Source: Candidatus Moranbacteria bacterium GW2011_GWC2_37_8
Lineage (GTDB): Bacteria > Patescibacteriota > Minisyncoccia > Moranbacterales > GWC2-37-73
Reading direction: 5' to 3'
Assembly (NCBI GenBank): GCA_000992165.1
Contig: LBTS01000012.1
Coordinates: 1 to 34,918, forward strand
DNA: 34,918 bases
The stretch's first letter is position 1; each line of letters starts with the position of its first letter. The notes beneath the pieces are model-generated. The model was not told where the DNA came from and searched no databases. It saw only the letters and a list, made by a program, of their open reading frames with translations. Below, one piece after another: positions 8,201-14,470 of this stretch. A program made the position numbers and the translations under genes.

Positions 8201-8516
8201 CTCCATCGAATGAGTGTGAGATAAGCTGATCAATATTGGGGAGTTGACTTATGGCATCTTCCATTGGACGGGTAACAAGTTCATGAACTTGTTTGGCGTT
8301 AGCTCCTGCAAAGTTAGTTGAAACAGTAAAAGCTGGAGCAACAATGTCAGGATTATAAGCCTTTGGCATCAAAATGAAGCTGCCGATTCCCCAGATGACA
8401 ATAAAAAGCATGGCTAAAATATTTAGTTCGCGATTTTTTACAAACACCCTGGCCATTTTTCCAGCAAGACCTAATTTTTTTATTGGTTCAATATCGTTTG
8501 AATTAATTTGTTTCAT
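5253..8516 (-). CDS. RND-family efflux transporter (1087 aa)
   Basis: A full-length AcrB/MexB-type (HAE1-like) inner-membrane pump. TM1 is near residues 28-50, followed by a large periplasmic-type loop, a TM bundle around 358-560, a second large loop, and a final TM bundle from about 915. The proton-relay pair is intact as G-L-L-V-D423-D424-A-I-V in TM4, so it should be proton-driven. It is translated with the upstream membrane-fusion gene: its start lies inside the end of that gene (14-bp overlap). No outer-membrane TolC-like gene is in the window, in line with an organism lacking a classical outer membrane. Substrate unknown; the operator upstream of the operon hints at metal or sulfur stress. 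Confidence 0.93.
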   Translation of the reverse strand: MKQINSNDIEPIKKLGLAGKMARVFVKNRELNILAMLFIVIWGIGSFILMPKAYNPDIVAPAFTVSTNFAGANAKQVHELVTRPMEDAISQLPNIDQLISHSFDGGQSVVMVQFKVGTPAEDAKISLSQKLRDNEYQKPIGASDASLVTMDPDDVPIISIALTSDNYSPQALRALAFDLSDELKLVSGTSKVEVTGGMNNNLQVELDSEKISYYHLTISDVIGILKSTNGIYTNEPLKNGSDTGVLRINGSISSANDAANIVIISDQDKPVKLADVAKITEGPGEITSNVHLAQRDSDSKDAAYVTIAKIKGANISSVTSSVREKLTEIQKRNKFSSVNLSVMRDDGETAHEEISTLTKHLILSILIVVIILMAFLGLRNSLIVAISIPLTLLTSFGIGLLAGQTVNRITLFALILALGLLVDDAIVIIENVHRTIKNNPGKHKSTLIIEAVDEVGMGVFMSTITILLAFIPMAFVSGMMGPYMSPIPFFVSITLLVSLFIAFTINPALTGIFSSHKIEEHENIFVKSIHRVEDSYAKLIGVLTRNKRKKNIVLASAGVLLFLSLLLPLLKIVQFRMLPKADKEQFYIYLDLPSSASYIKTKEVSSRLENSALNSPEITSIESFIGAAPISDFNGLFKGSFMRSGENQATLKINLTPHKERKETSEQIAQRLRNTLNQEVLISEGDAKITVVEDPPGPPVRSTFFLKVQGDDQELLTATAQDLEKISSGIPGIVDLKTTTSQRSYEKQYAVDIEKAGRLGISPAAIIETLHGALSGINVARYSATPNFGERQAEQQFVRVRMESQDRQSTNDLSRLTVKSSTGQTVPISELLLEQPLAQQSEIATDSRQKVIYVSGEMGNRSVMYAVLDLFPKLLSYHLSDNTGHITSWSPLGVTYENAAGQSAEIRIDGEWKLTLEIFRDLGTAMAVALLLIYFVLVIQLRSVVVPLLIMATIPLAMIGVLVGFAILGATKGTYFNATSMIGVIALAGIVVKNAIIYLAYLDELKEHGMELTDALMEAGRVRLLPILLTSLTAILGSLTIITDPVWEGLAWAIIFGLSASTILTLVIFPLLYQTFEGEKWKYDRKK

Positions 8517-9606
8517 ATGGTGTAGCTAATGAGCCATTTATTAGATATTGTTGACCTTGGGTTACAATTTTTTGATGGGCAGCAATTCCTTCGGAAACTT
8601 CAATGGAGTTGCCGTTTTCATTTGCAATTTTTATTAGTTGCTCTTTGGCGATGTTGTTTTCATCTAAAGTGAAAACAACAGAATCTCCTCCGCGAGAAAC
8701 AACAGAGTTTCTAGGAATTGTGATTGATGGCTGCTGCCTTGGAGTCAATATTTCCCCATGCAGGAAATCTCCTAAGTGAACTGAACTTGTTTCATCGTTT
8801 AGATGGATACGTACCAGCGTTTTAAGACTTAATGAATCAACTCCAGGGGCTACCGTGGTTACGATGCCTGAAAGTGGAATGCCAGAGGGGGATTGCAAAC
8901 TAACTATTGCTCCATTTGTAATTCTGTGTCCGTTAGAGGCAGAAACATAAGTTTCAATTTCTAAATTGTTTTGCGTATGAATGCTGATTAGTGGAGAAGA
9001 GAAATTTGCAAAACCGCCAACACGACTATGAATAGCAGTGATGATTCCTGAAAAAGGCGCTACTAGAATAAAATTATTTTTGCCACTCCGCGCAATTGAA
9101 AGCGCTCCTTCGGCAGAAGTAAGCTGAGTCTCAGCTCCCTGAATCTGAAGATCGCGACCACGCTTGGCGCTTTCTATTGCTTCTTCATCAGCTGACTCTT
9201 TGGCTTGATCAACTAGCTGATCGTAATAGTTTTTAGTTTCTGTGAGTGTTTTTTTGATGGCAGCCACGCTGGCATTGGCGGCTGCAATTTGAGTATCCGA
9301 TTGATTCGCTTCAATAATAGCTAGCACCTCTCCTTTTTTTACTTGTTCTCCTTCATGTTTGAGTATGTTTAGAATTTTTCCACTAGCCATAGGTGCAATG
9401 TCAGCGCGATTTTCTCCCCGCACAAAGCCAGAAATCTCTATTGGTATGGTGCTTTCAGCTATTTTGGCGCGAGTTATTTTTACTGTTGGAACTACCTTGG
9501 ATTGTTCGGCATTGCTAGTTGATTTTAGTGACAAAATTATTGCCAAAATAATTATAATCACGATTAAGGGCCCAATTAACTTCAGCCAAGATTTTTTTTT
9601 CATCAA
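8503..9606 (-). CDS. RND membrane-fusion (periplasmic adaptor-type) protein (367 aa)
   Basis: An HlyD/AcrA-type adaptor. An N-terminal membrane anchor (about residues 8-27) is followed by a lipoyl/barrel half (I-L-N-I-L-K-H-E-G-E-Q-V-K-K-G, about 83-97), an alpha-helical hairpin rich in Ala/Glu/Lys (about 100-170), and the returning lipoyl half (F-I-L-V-A-P-F-S-G-I-I-T-A, about 178-190). The beta-barrel and membrane-proximal domains follow. It has no lipobox Cys, so it is anchored by the TM helix. It is the first gene of the minus-strand two-gene operon and overlaps the pump gene by 14 bp. The ATG start is followed by the Lys-rich stretch and anchor expected of the family. Its promoter overlaps the divergent operator region at 9651-9685. 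Confidence 0.92.
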   Translation of the reverse strand: MMKKKSWLKLIGPLIVIIIILAIILSLKSTSNAEQSKVVPTVKITRAKIAESTIPIEISGFVRGENRADIAPMASGKILNILKHEGEQVKKGEVLAIIEANQSDTQIAAANASVAAIKKTLTETKNYYDQLVDQAKESADEEAIESAKRGRDLQIQGAETQLTSAEGALSIARSGKNNFILVAPFSGIITAIHSRVGGFANFSSPLISIHTQNNLEIETYVSASNGHRITNGAIVSLQSPSGIPLSGIVTTVAPGVDSLSLKTLVRIHLNDETSSVHLGDFLHGEILTPRQQPSITIPRNSVVSRGGDSVVFTLDENNIAKEQLIKIANENGNSIEVSEGIAAHQKIVTQGQQYLINGSLATPYETN

Positions 9607-9650
9607 TTTAATTTACATTAATTATTTCAGTAAGCCTGACAGTCGGCTAT

Positions 9651-9685
9651 TTGACATAATACCCCAGGGGGGTATATTATGTCAA
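9651..9685. promoter_or_regulatory. Overlapping divergent promoters around a CsoR/CstR-type operator
   Basis: The 35-bp region is a near-palindrome that starts with TTGACATAAT and ends with ATTATGTCAA. Plus strand: TTGACA (9651-9656), 16-nt spacer, TATATT (9673-9678), toward the DUF2892 gene. Minus strand: TTGACA (9685-9680), 18-nt spacer, TATTAT, toward the adaptor/RND operon. The spacer shared by both is the perfect inverted repeat ATACCCC-N3-GGGGTAT (9659-9675). That is the kind of site bound by the CsoR/CstR/RcnR (DUF156) repressor family, which responds to copper, nickel or persulfide. One repressor there would shut both promoters. No such repressor gene lies in this window. Confidence 0.75.
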
Positions 9686-9715
9686 GTAGGTAATTAATAT
9701 TTAATAATAATCAAA

Positions 9716-9916
9716 ATGAAAAATGAAGGAACTATAGAGAGAGCACTACAGACTTTAATTTCAGTCGCATTGTTTTCAGGAGCATTTTTTTGGGTGGACG
9801 GAGGGTGGCAGATCTTACTTTTCGTTTTAGCGTCTGCAGTTGCATTTTTCGCTGTTATTGGTTTTTGTCCGATGTATAAATTACTCGGTATTAATACTTA
9901 TAAAAATAATAAATAA
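9716..9916 (+). CDS. DUF2892 small membrane protein (66 aa)
   Basis: Matches the YgaP-like DUF2892 pattern: N-E-G-T-I-E-R near the N-terminus, two hydrophobic helices (about 11-28 and 30-49), and the ending G-F-C-P-M-Y-K-L-L-G-I-N-T with a conserved Cys at 51. DUF2892 proteins are often found with rhodaneses and sulfide-responsive repressors, which agrees with the operator just upstream. No Shine-Dalgarno is visible; the predicted leader is about 30 nt. Function of the domain is not established. Confidence 0.85.
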   Translation: MKNEGTIERALQTLISVALFSGAFFWVDGGWQILLFVLASAVAFFAVIGFCPMYKLLGINTYKNNK

Positions 9917-9927
9917 GCAATTTTAAC

Positions 9928-10073
9928 TTATTGTCGAACGAAGCGAGTGAAATGATTCGTTAGCAAACGAGCATTTCCGAGCGAGTGATGACATCAAAGA
10001 GGTTTAATACCTCGCGGCTTGCCGCGGAAACCCGAAGGGTTCGGGGCTTGCCCGGGGTTAATACCTATTTATA
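9928..10073 (+). repeat. Mosaic palindromic repeat, copy R3 (simplest complete copy)
   Basis: A chain of small hairpins: GAGCGAAG-type start, GAGGT-TTAAT-ACCTC, GCGG-CTTG-CCGC, AACCCGAAGGGTT, CGGGGCTTGCCCGGGG, then TTAATACCTATTTAT. It fills the space between the DUF2892 gene and the sigma-factor gene. Lacking the insertions of R2, it serves as the reference copy. Confidence 0.9.
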
Positions 10074-10110
10074 TATAAAAAATGCAGCTCTTAGCTGTAT
10101 TTTTGCTACT

Positions 10111-10136
10111 TGAAAACAAATGGGCAGGAATTCGTA
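10111..10136 (+). promoter_or_regulatory. ECF-type promoter of the sigma-factor gene
   Basis: TGAAAAC (10111-10117), 15 nt, CGTA (10133-10136). This spacing equals the TGAAAC-N16-CGTA architecture of Bacillus SigW/SigM-type ECF promoters. The same motif with the same spacing precedes the 11571 gene (11503-11528). It implies autoregulation of the sigma factor encoded 23 bp downstream. Confidence 0.65.
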
Positions 10137-10158
10137 TTATGTGTGTTACCATTAAATT

Positions 10159-10734
10159 ATGCATGAAGAAGCTGTACAATCTGACGTTGATTTAATTGAG
10201 CTGTCTAAGCAAAATCCAGAGTCCTTCGGGCTTTTGATGACGCGTTATCAAGGACCGCTTTTTCACTATATTCGTCGCATGACGCAGCTTCCACACGATG
10301 ACATTCAGGACTTGCTGCAAGAAGTCTTCATTAAGATTTATCAGAAGCTTAATGAATATGACGAAGAATTGAAATTTTCTAGTTGGGCGTATCGCATTGC
10401 GCATAATCATGTTATTGATTATTTCCGCAAAGTTGGAGCTCGAGTTCAAATTAATTCACTTGAGGACTATGAGTGGGAAAAAATTATTAGTGCCAGTGTT
10501 CAGATTGAGAAAGCTATTGTCGATAAAGATTGCGTTGAAAAAATTAAAATTTGCATGCAGGAATTGCCAATGAAATATAGAGAAGTAATGATACTTAGAT
10601 TTGTGGAAGAAAAGGAATATGAGGAAATTATGGATATCTTGAAAAAACCGAAAGGATCAGTAGCGACATTGATAGCTAGAGGAAAAGAAATATTGAATAA
10701 GAAAATTAAGGAGCAGAATATTAATTGCTTTTAA
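10159..10734 (+). CDS. ECF-type RNA polymerase sigma factor (191 aa)
   Basis: A two-domain sigma70-family protein of ECF length. Region 2: core-binding segment around D-I-Q-D-L-L-Q-E-V-F (about 48-57), and regions 2.3-2.4 as F-S-S-W-A-Y-R-I-A-H-N-H-V-I-D-Y-F-R-K (about 73-91). Region 4: L-P-M-K-Y-R-E-V-M-I-L-R-F with a helix-turn-helix ending G-S-V-A-T-L-I-A-R-G (about 136-173). Regions 1.1 and 3 are absent. The next gene (10739) begins 4 bp after its stop and encodes a membrane protein, the usual position of an anti-sigma factor. Leader of about 17 nt from the proposed ECF promoter. Confidence 0.92.
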   Translation: MHEEAVQSDVDLIELSKQNPESFGLLMTRYQGPLFHYIRRMTQLPHDDIQDLLQEVFIKIYQKLNEYDEELKFSSWAYRIAHNHVIDYFRKVGARVQINSLEDYEWEKIISASVQIEKAIVDKDCVEKIKICMQELPMKYREVMILRFVEEKEYEEIMDILKKPKGSVATLIARGKEILNKKIKEQNINCF

Positions 10735-10738
10735 AAAT

Positions 10739-11500
10739 ATGAAGAATTTAATTGAAAATACTATAGGAAAGATAAAGCAGCAGCAGCTAAAGCCAGCGCC
10801 AAAATGGAAATATCTTGCGAGAAAATACGGCAGCTGGAGTGTATTTGGTCTGATTGTTGTTCTTGGTAGTTTGTCGCTTTCCGCGGGATATTTTATTATC
10901 GCTAATTTGGATTGGGATTTGTATCGCTTCATGCACCAAAGCATGCTTGGATATTCGCTATCCATCTTCCCATATTTTTGGGCAATTCTAATTGCCATAT
11001 TTTTGGCTGCGGCATTTTTTGATATTCGCAAAACTGAAACGGGCTATCGTTTTAGTTGGCTTAAAATCTCGCTTATAACACTGGGAAGTATTATTCTCTT
11101 GGGTTTGATTATGTCACTATTTGGGATAGGCGGCAGATTTAATTCAATGATGACAAAGGGTGTTCCATATTATGGAAAACATATGATGGTGACAAGGGAG
11201 TCACAGTGGATGCAGCCAGAAAAAGGTTTCTTAGCTGGCACGATAAATTCAGTTTCTGATAACGAAATTGTTATCAGTGACTTGAATAGAAGAAATTGGA
11301 ATGTCCAGTTTAGTGAAAAAACATTAATTAGGCCAAGTGTTGATATTAAACAAGGAGGTATGATTAAGATAATTGGAAAAAAGCTTGGCGAGAATAAATT
11401 TGAGGCCAGCGAAATCAGACCATGGATAGGTAGGGGAATGATGGATGGTCAGCAGAGAAGATTTATGATTAATGGCAGCGGTATGATGCGGAATAATTGA
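10739..11500 (+). CDS. Three-TM membrane protein, candidate anti-sigma factor (253 aa)
   Basis: A cytoplasmic N-terminus of about 30 basic/amphipathic residues is followed by three hydrophobic helices (about 33-54, 75-95 and 108-130). The outward C-terminal domain (about 160-235) has a beta-rich pattern (G-F-L-A-G-T-I-N-S-V-S-D-N-E-I-V-I and G-G-M-I-K-I-I-G-K-K) like a small OB-type or DUF5666-type barrel. No zinc-binding anti-sigma motif (H-X3-C-X2-C) is present. The anti-sigma role rests on position: 4 bp after the sigma gene and cotranscribed. A role as sensor of envelope state is plausible but not shown. Confidence 0.7.
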   Translation: MKNLIENTIGKIKQQQLKPAPKWKYLARKYGSWSVFGLIVVLGSLSLSAGYFIIANLDWDLYRFMHQSMLGYSLSIFPYFWAILIAIFLAAAFFDIRKTETGYRFSWLKISLITLGSIILLGLIMSLFGIGGRFNSMMTKGVPYYGKHMMVTRESQWMQPEKGFLAGTINSVSDNEIVISDLNRRNWNVQFSEKTLIRPSVDIKQGGMIKIIGKKLGENKFEASEIRPWIGRGMMDGQQRRFMINGSGMMRNN

Positions 11501-11502
11501 AA

Positions 11503-11528
11503 TGAAAACTTTTGCTGTCAGCTTCGTT
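11503..11528 (+). promoter_or_regulatory. ECF-type promoter of the exported-protein gene
   Basis: TGAAAAC (11503-11509), 15 nt, CGTT (11525-11528): same -35 element, same spacing and same CGT core as at 10111-10136. It starts directly after the stop codon of the 10739 gene, so the next gene can be induced separately. Confidence 0.65.
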
Positions 11529-11570
11529 ATATATTGTGCTAGCAGCAGTTAATAAATAAAGTAAAAAAAC

Positions 11571-11996
11571 ATGATTAAAAAAGGAGTTATTTTCGGGGCA
11601 TTAGGATTGGCAGTTATTGGTGTGAGTGCTTATGCAGTAGGTGCGCTTGCTTCACAAACTCGTCAAGGACAATTTGGTCCTAATTATACATCAGAGCGCC
11701 ATGAGCAAATGCAAAAAGCATTTGAAAATAATGATTTTGCGGCATGGAAAGAACAAATGGGAACTCGCGGATCAGCCAATTTGGTTACCCAGGAAAATTT
11801 TGCACGTTTTTCTGAGATGCATAAATTGATGCTTGATGGAAGAATTGATGAAGCTAATAAAATAAAATCAGAGCTTGGCCTCGGACAAGGAAGAGGCAAC
11901 AGTAAAGGAGCGATGGGCGGCCAGCGTGGACAAAATCGAGGGGGAAATTTTGTTGATGCTAATAGTGATGGAACTTGCGACCATCTTCAAAAATAA
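11571..11996 (+). CDS. Small exported protein, probable ECF-regulon member (141 aa)
   Basis: An N-terminal signal or anchor segment (about residues 4-27, ending A-L-A-S) is followed by a helical, charged domain with Q/E/N-rich stretches (40-100), a Gly/Arg/Gln-rich linker (about 103-124), and a C-terminal D-A-N-S-D-G-T-C-D, which resembles an Asp/Asn calcium-binding loop. The helical part vaguely recalls small periplasmic stress chaperones (Spy/CpxP-like), but the match is too weak to name it. It is the third gene of the sigma/anti-sigma cluster and has its own ECF-like promoter. Confidence 0.7.
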   Translation: MIKKGVIFGALGLAVIGVSAYAVGALASQTRQGQFGPNYTSERHEQMQKAFENNDFAAWKEQMGTRGSANLVTQENFARFSEMHKLMLDGRIDEANKIKSELGLGQGRGNSKGAMGGQRGQNRGGNFVDANSDGTCDHLQK

Positions 11997-12020
11997 GTCG
12001 CAAATTGTCCAGTAAATATA

Positions 12021-12056
12021 AAAAGTTACGTAATTAATTTACGTAACTTTTTTTAT
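12021..12056 (+). terminator. Intrinsic terminator of the sigma cluster
   Basis: A perfect 13-bp stem (12021-12033 with 12039-12051), 5-nt loop and a T-run. Confidence 0.92.
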
Positions 12057-12284
12057 TATCAAGCAAAGTGAGAGAAATGAAAATTAATATTTTCATTTCC
12101 GAGCGCCTGCCCGAAACGCTTCGCGTATCGAAGCGGGCGGGAGCGCAGATACCAAAAGGTTTAACCTGCCTGCCGGTAGGCAGGTACCTCGCAACTTGTC
12201 CACCTCGGCGAGCCTCGAACGAGACGGGCTGCGTGAGCCCGTTGGGTCCATGGCTCTGCCCTGTGGGCATAATATCTTCTTATT
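12054..12284 (+). repeat. Mosaic palindromic repeat, copy R4 (longest)
   Basis: It occupies most of the 364-bp gap between the 11571 and 12361 genes. Bases 12104-12164 (61 nt) are identical to 21568-21628 of R5. Modules: an AATGAAAATT/ATTTTCATT inverted repeat, the CGCCTGCCCG / CGGGCGGG hairpin, GGTTTAA, a nested 20-mer (12165-12184), TACCTCGC, and a GGGTCCATGGCTCTGCCCTGTGGG end module like that of R5. ORFs across it are chance and share the same repeat-encoded words. From 12285 to 12360 only an AT-rich stretch is seen. Confidence 0.9.
12165..12184. repeat. Nested 20-bp near-palindrome in R4
   Basis: CCTGCCTGCCGGTAGGCAGG is palindromic apart from one base pair. It splits the block that reads GGTTTAATACCT in R5 exactly between A and T. 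Its core is related to the palindrome nested in R2 (5211-5230). Confidence 0.8.
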
Positions 12285-12360
12285 TAAATATTTGTAATGG
12301 TGCAATTTCTTTCTTTTGCAATTGTAATAATCTTAAGGATAAATCTAAAAATTTTATTAT

Positions 12361-13251
12361 ATGCGAAAAATAACGCCATTTCTATGGTTTAAAGATAACG
12401 CTCAGGAAGCGATAGATTTTTATGTCTCTATTTTTTCAAAGGCAGAGAGTAAGAAGAGTACTCACTATACCGAAGAAAGCGCGGAAGCATCAGGTCAGCC
12501 AGAAGGTACAATAATGACATCAGAATTTCAACTAGAAGGTCAAGATTTTGTGGCTCTTAATGGCGGGCCTATATTCAAATTTACGCCAGCAATTTCTTTC
12601 TTCGTTAGCTGCCAGGAGCCGGATGAAATTGAAAAATTATGGGAGAGGCTTTCGCATGGCGGCAAGGTCCTGATGGAATTGGATAAATATCCATTCAGTG
12701 AAAGATATGGTTGGCTTGAGGATAAATTTGGAGTTTCTTGGCAATTGAATTTTGCGGATGCCGAGCAGAAAATTAAACCAGCTTTAATGTTTACTGGAGA
12801 TCAATTTGGAAAGGTTGAAGAAGCTATGAAATTTTACACAGCCTTATTTGAAGGTTCTGGCATCGATAAGATTGAGCGCTATACTGCTGGAGAAAATGAT
12901 AAGGAAGGAGCGATTAAATATGCTGAATTTACTCTTAGCGGTAAAAACTTTGTTGCCATGGAAAGCAGCATGGAGCATGCTTTTACTTTCACTCCGGCCA
13001 TCTCATTTGTTGTTGACTGTCAGGCGCAAGAGGATGTGGACAAATTCTGGGAAAAACTTTCGGAAGGTGGCGAGAAAGGACAGTGTGGATGGCTTGAGGA
13101 TAAATTTGGAATCTCTTGGCAAATCGTTCCGGCAGCTTTGGGAGAAATGATGAGCGATCCAGATAAGGAAAAATCCAGACGAGTAATGAAAGCCATGCTT
13201 GAAATGACGAAACTTGATATTGAAAAATTAAAACAAGCTTACGAAGAATAG
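12361..13251 (+). CDS. Tandem VOC (PhnB / 3-demethylubiquinone methyltransferase-like) protein (296 aa)
   Basis: Two PhnB-type VOC domains in one chain. Domain 1 (about 1-135) starts I-T-P-F-L-W-F-K-D-N-A-Q-E-A-I-D-F-Y and ends with Y-G-W-L-E-D-K-F-G-V-S-W-Q-L. Domain 2 (about 139-260) starts K-P-A-L-M-F-T-G-D-Q-F-G and ends with G-W-L-E-D-K-F-G-I-S-W-Q-I-V-P. The repeated W-L-E-D-K-F-G-[VI]-S-W-Q signature is diagnostic of this family, despite its common 'methyltransferase' label. Catalytic role unknown. It lies 31 bp upstream of a DoxX gene on the same strand, probably cotranscribed. No strong Shine-Dalgarno. Confidence 0.88.
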   Translation: MRKITPFLWFKDNAQEAIDFYVSIFSKAESKKSTHYTEESAEASGQPEGTIMTSEFQLEGQDFVALNGGPIFKFTPAISFFVSCQEPDEIEKLWERLSHGGKVLMELDKYPFSERYGWLEDKFGVSWQLNFADAEQKIKPALMFTGDQFGKVEEAMKFYTALFEGSGIDKIERYTAGENDKEGAIKYAEFTLSGKNFVAMESSMEHAFTFTPAISFVVDCQAQEDVDKFWEKLSEGGEKGQCGWLEDKFGISWQIVPAALGEMMSDPDKEKSRRVMKAMLEMTKLDIEKLKQAYEE

Positions 13252-13282
13252 TTCACATAATTTTAATTTTTAAATTGAATGT

Positions 13283-13711
13283 ATGGAAAACACTATTAAA
13301 ATTAACAATAGTAGGTTGCAAGACATCGCGCTTCTTGTAATGCGAATAATAATCGCGATAATTTTTATTTATGCTGGCTTGGCCAAATGGACTTTTTGGT
13401 CATCGCATCCAGCGGAGATGACTGACGGGATGTTGAATCTTATCAAATTTCTTTCAATTGTAGAGCCCCTCGGCGCCGTGGCCCTCGTTGTCGGCTTTTT
13501 GACCAGATGGGCGGCAGCAGGTCTTGCTATCATAATGCTTGGAGCAATTTTTGTTTTGAAATTCACAATGCAAATTGGTTTTTTTACGAGTCCGACAGGT
13601 GTGGGCCTTGATTATAACCTGCTTATTTTTGGAGGTTGCATCGCACTAATGACTTTTGGAGCAGGTAGTTGGTCGCTGGATAAATTGTTGCTGAACAAGT
13701 CTACAAGATAA
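13283..13711 (+). CDS. DoxX family membrane protein (142 aa)
   Basis: Four hydrophobic helices with the DoxX pattern: L-L-V-M-R-I-I-I-A-I-I-F-I-Y-A-G-L-A-K (about 17-35) and V-E-P-L-G-A-V-A-L-V-V-G-F-L-T-R-W-A-A (about 60-78), then two more helices (about 80-95 and 113-130). DoxX proteins are small quinone-linked or redox-associated membrane proteins; some mediate resistance to thiol stress. It probably belongs to a two-gene unit with the tandem VOC gene. Confidence 0.88.
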   Translation: MENTIKINNSRLQDIALLVMRIIIAIIFIYAGLAKWTFWSSHPAEMTDGMLNLIKFLSIVEPLGAVALVVGFLTRWAAAGLAIIMLGAIFVLKFTMQIGFFTSPTGVGLDYNLLIFGGCIALMTFGAGSWSLDKLLLNKSTR

Positions 13712-13739
13712 ATTTGCTTGGAATATTAATGATGAAACT

Positions 13740-13769
13740 CTTAAGAGCAGGCTTGGGCCTGCTCTTAAG
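13740..13769. other. Perfect 13-bp hairpin after doxX-like gene, no U-tract
   Basis: CTTAAGAGCAGGC (13740-13752) pairs with GCCTGCTCTTAAG (13757-13769) around a 4-nt loop. Neither strand has a T-run after the stem, so it may be an mRNA 3'-end protector or a protein site rather than an intrinsic terminator. Confidence 0.6.
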
Positions 13770-13831
13770 GATGAAAAAAACTTGCTGAACAAAATTTTAA
13801 TTTGATTGTATTAAGATAGTGAATAAAAAGT

Positions 13832-14392
13832 ATGAACAAGATATCTAAAATTTTTCCAATGCCCATCCTATTATTTTCTGTAGCCGGAATATTTTTTTCA
13901 TTTAGCAATATTGTTTTTGCTCAGCAGAGCAATTATTTAATTGAAAATAATTTTGTCATGAAAAGTTCCAGTGAGAACATCTTTGATTATTATCAGAAAA
14001 CAAAAGACAAATATTTATATATTGAAGTTGCATTAAATGATTCTAATGTTTTGGCTGCTGATGAATCCATGCATGTTCAAGTCAATGATACAACTTCGGT
14101 AAAAGTAAAGGAGACGCTGGTTAAGAAAAATCTTCCGCCCAAAAATCTGAATACTTCCGGTGGTGGGATAGGATTGCCTGGCCCTATTCTTTCTGAAATC
14201 AAAGTTGTTAATGGGAAAAATGTGTGCGAGCACAAAAAAGATAAACCAAAAAAGAGTAAAAAAAATCCCAAAGGTCATATTGATGGGGAGTGTTGCCTTG
14301 ACCCAGGTGAAACACCGAATTCTCTTTGCTATTATCCACAGGCACAATATGGAAAGCTCATTCAAAAATATTTAAATAATGGAAAGAAATAG
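13832..14392 (+). CDS. Exported hypothetical protein (186 aa)
   Basis: Not recognised. A clear Sec signal peptide: basic start M-N-K-I-S-K, hydrophobic core about 8-28, cleavage likely after V-F-A (31). The mature part has a Lys-rich region (about 130-148) and Cys at about 131, 153, 154 and 164, which could form disulfides. A P-G-E-T-P-N-S-L-C-Y-Y near the C-terminus is unusual. It is followed 78 bp later by another membrane-anchored protein of unknown function on the same strand; both carry conserved-looking cysteines and may act together on the cell surface. Confidence 0.7.
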   Translation: MNKISKIFPMPILLFSVAGIFFSFSNIVFAQQSNYLIENNFVMKSSSENIFDYYQKTKDKYLYIEVALNDSNVLAADESMHVQVNDTTSVKVKETLVKKNLPPKNLNTSGGGIGLPGPILSEIKVVNGKNVCEHKKDKPKKSKKNPKGHIDGECCLDPGETPNSLCYYPQAQYGKLIQKYLNNGKK

Positions 14393-14435
14393 CTGCCTTT
14401 TAAAATCAGATGCAATACATTTGCCAATTTCGGCG

Positions 14436-14441
14436 TATAAT
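14436..14441 (+). promoter_or_regulatory. -10 element of the 14471 gene
   Basis: A perfect TATAAT three bases before the first ATG of the longest frame (14444), so that ATG cannot be the start of this transcript. The ATG at 14471 has AAGGA (14459-14463) at proper spacing. No good -35 is visible. Confidence 0.5.
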
Positions 14442-14470
14442 AGATGCAGAAAGCTTTTAAGGATTGTAAA

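Noticed and set aside
12034-12373. Open frames in both strands (78-101 aa) across the R4 region
   Set aside because: They are encoded by the palindromic repeat. The same peptide words appear in a frame at 21310-21705 over R5, so they reflect repeat sequence, not a protein family.
13740-13769. 13-bp hairpin as an intrinsic terminator
   Set aside because: No T-run on either strand after the stem; kept only as a hairpin.
14444-14470. ATG at 14444 as start of the 386-aa anchored protein
   Set aside because: It lies 3 bp after a TATAAT, ahead of any transcript from that promoter; ATG 14471 has a Shine-Dalgarno.
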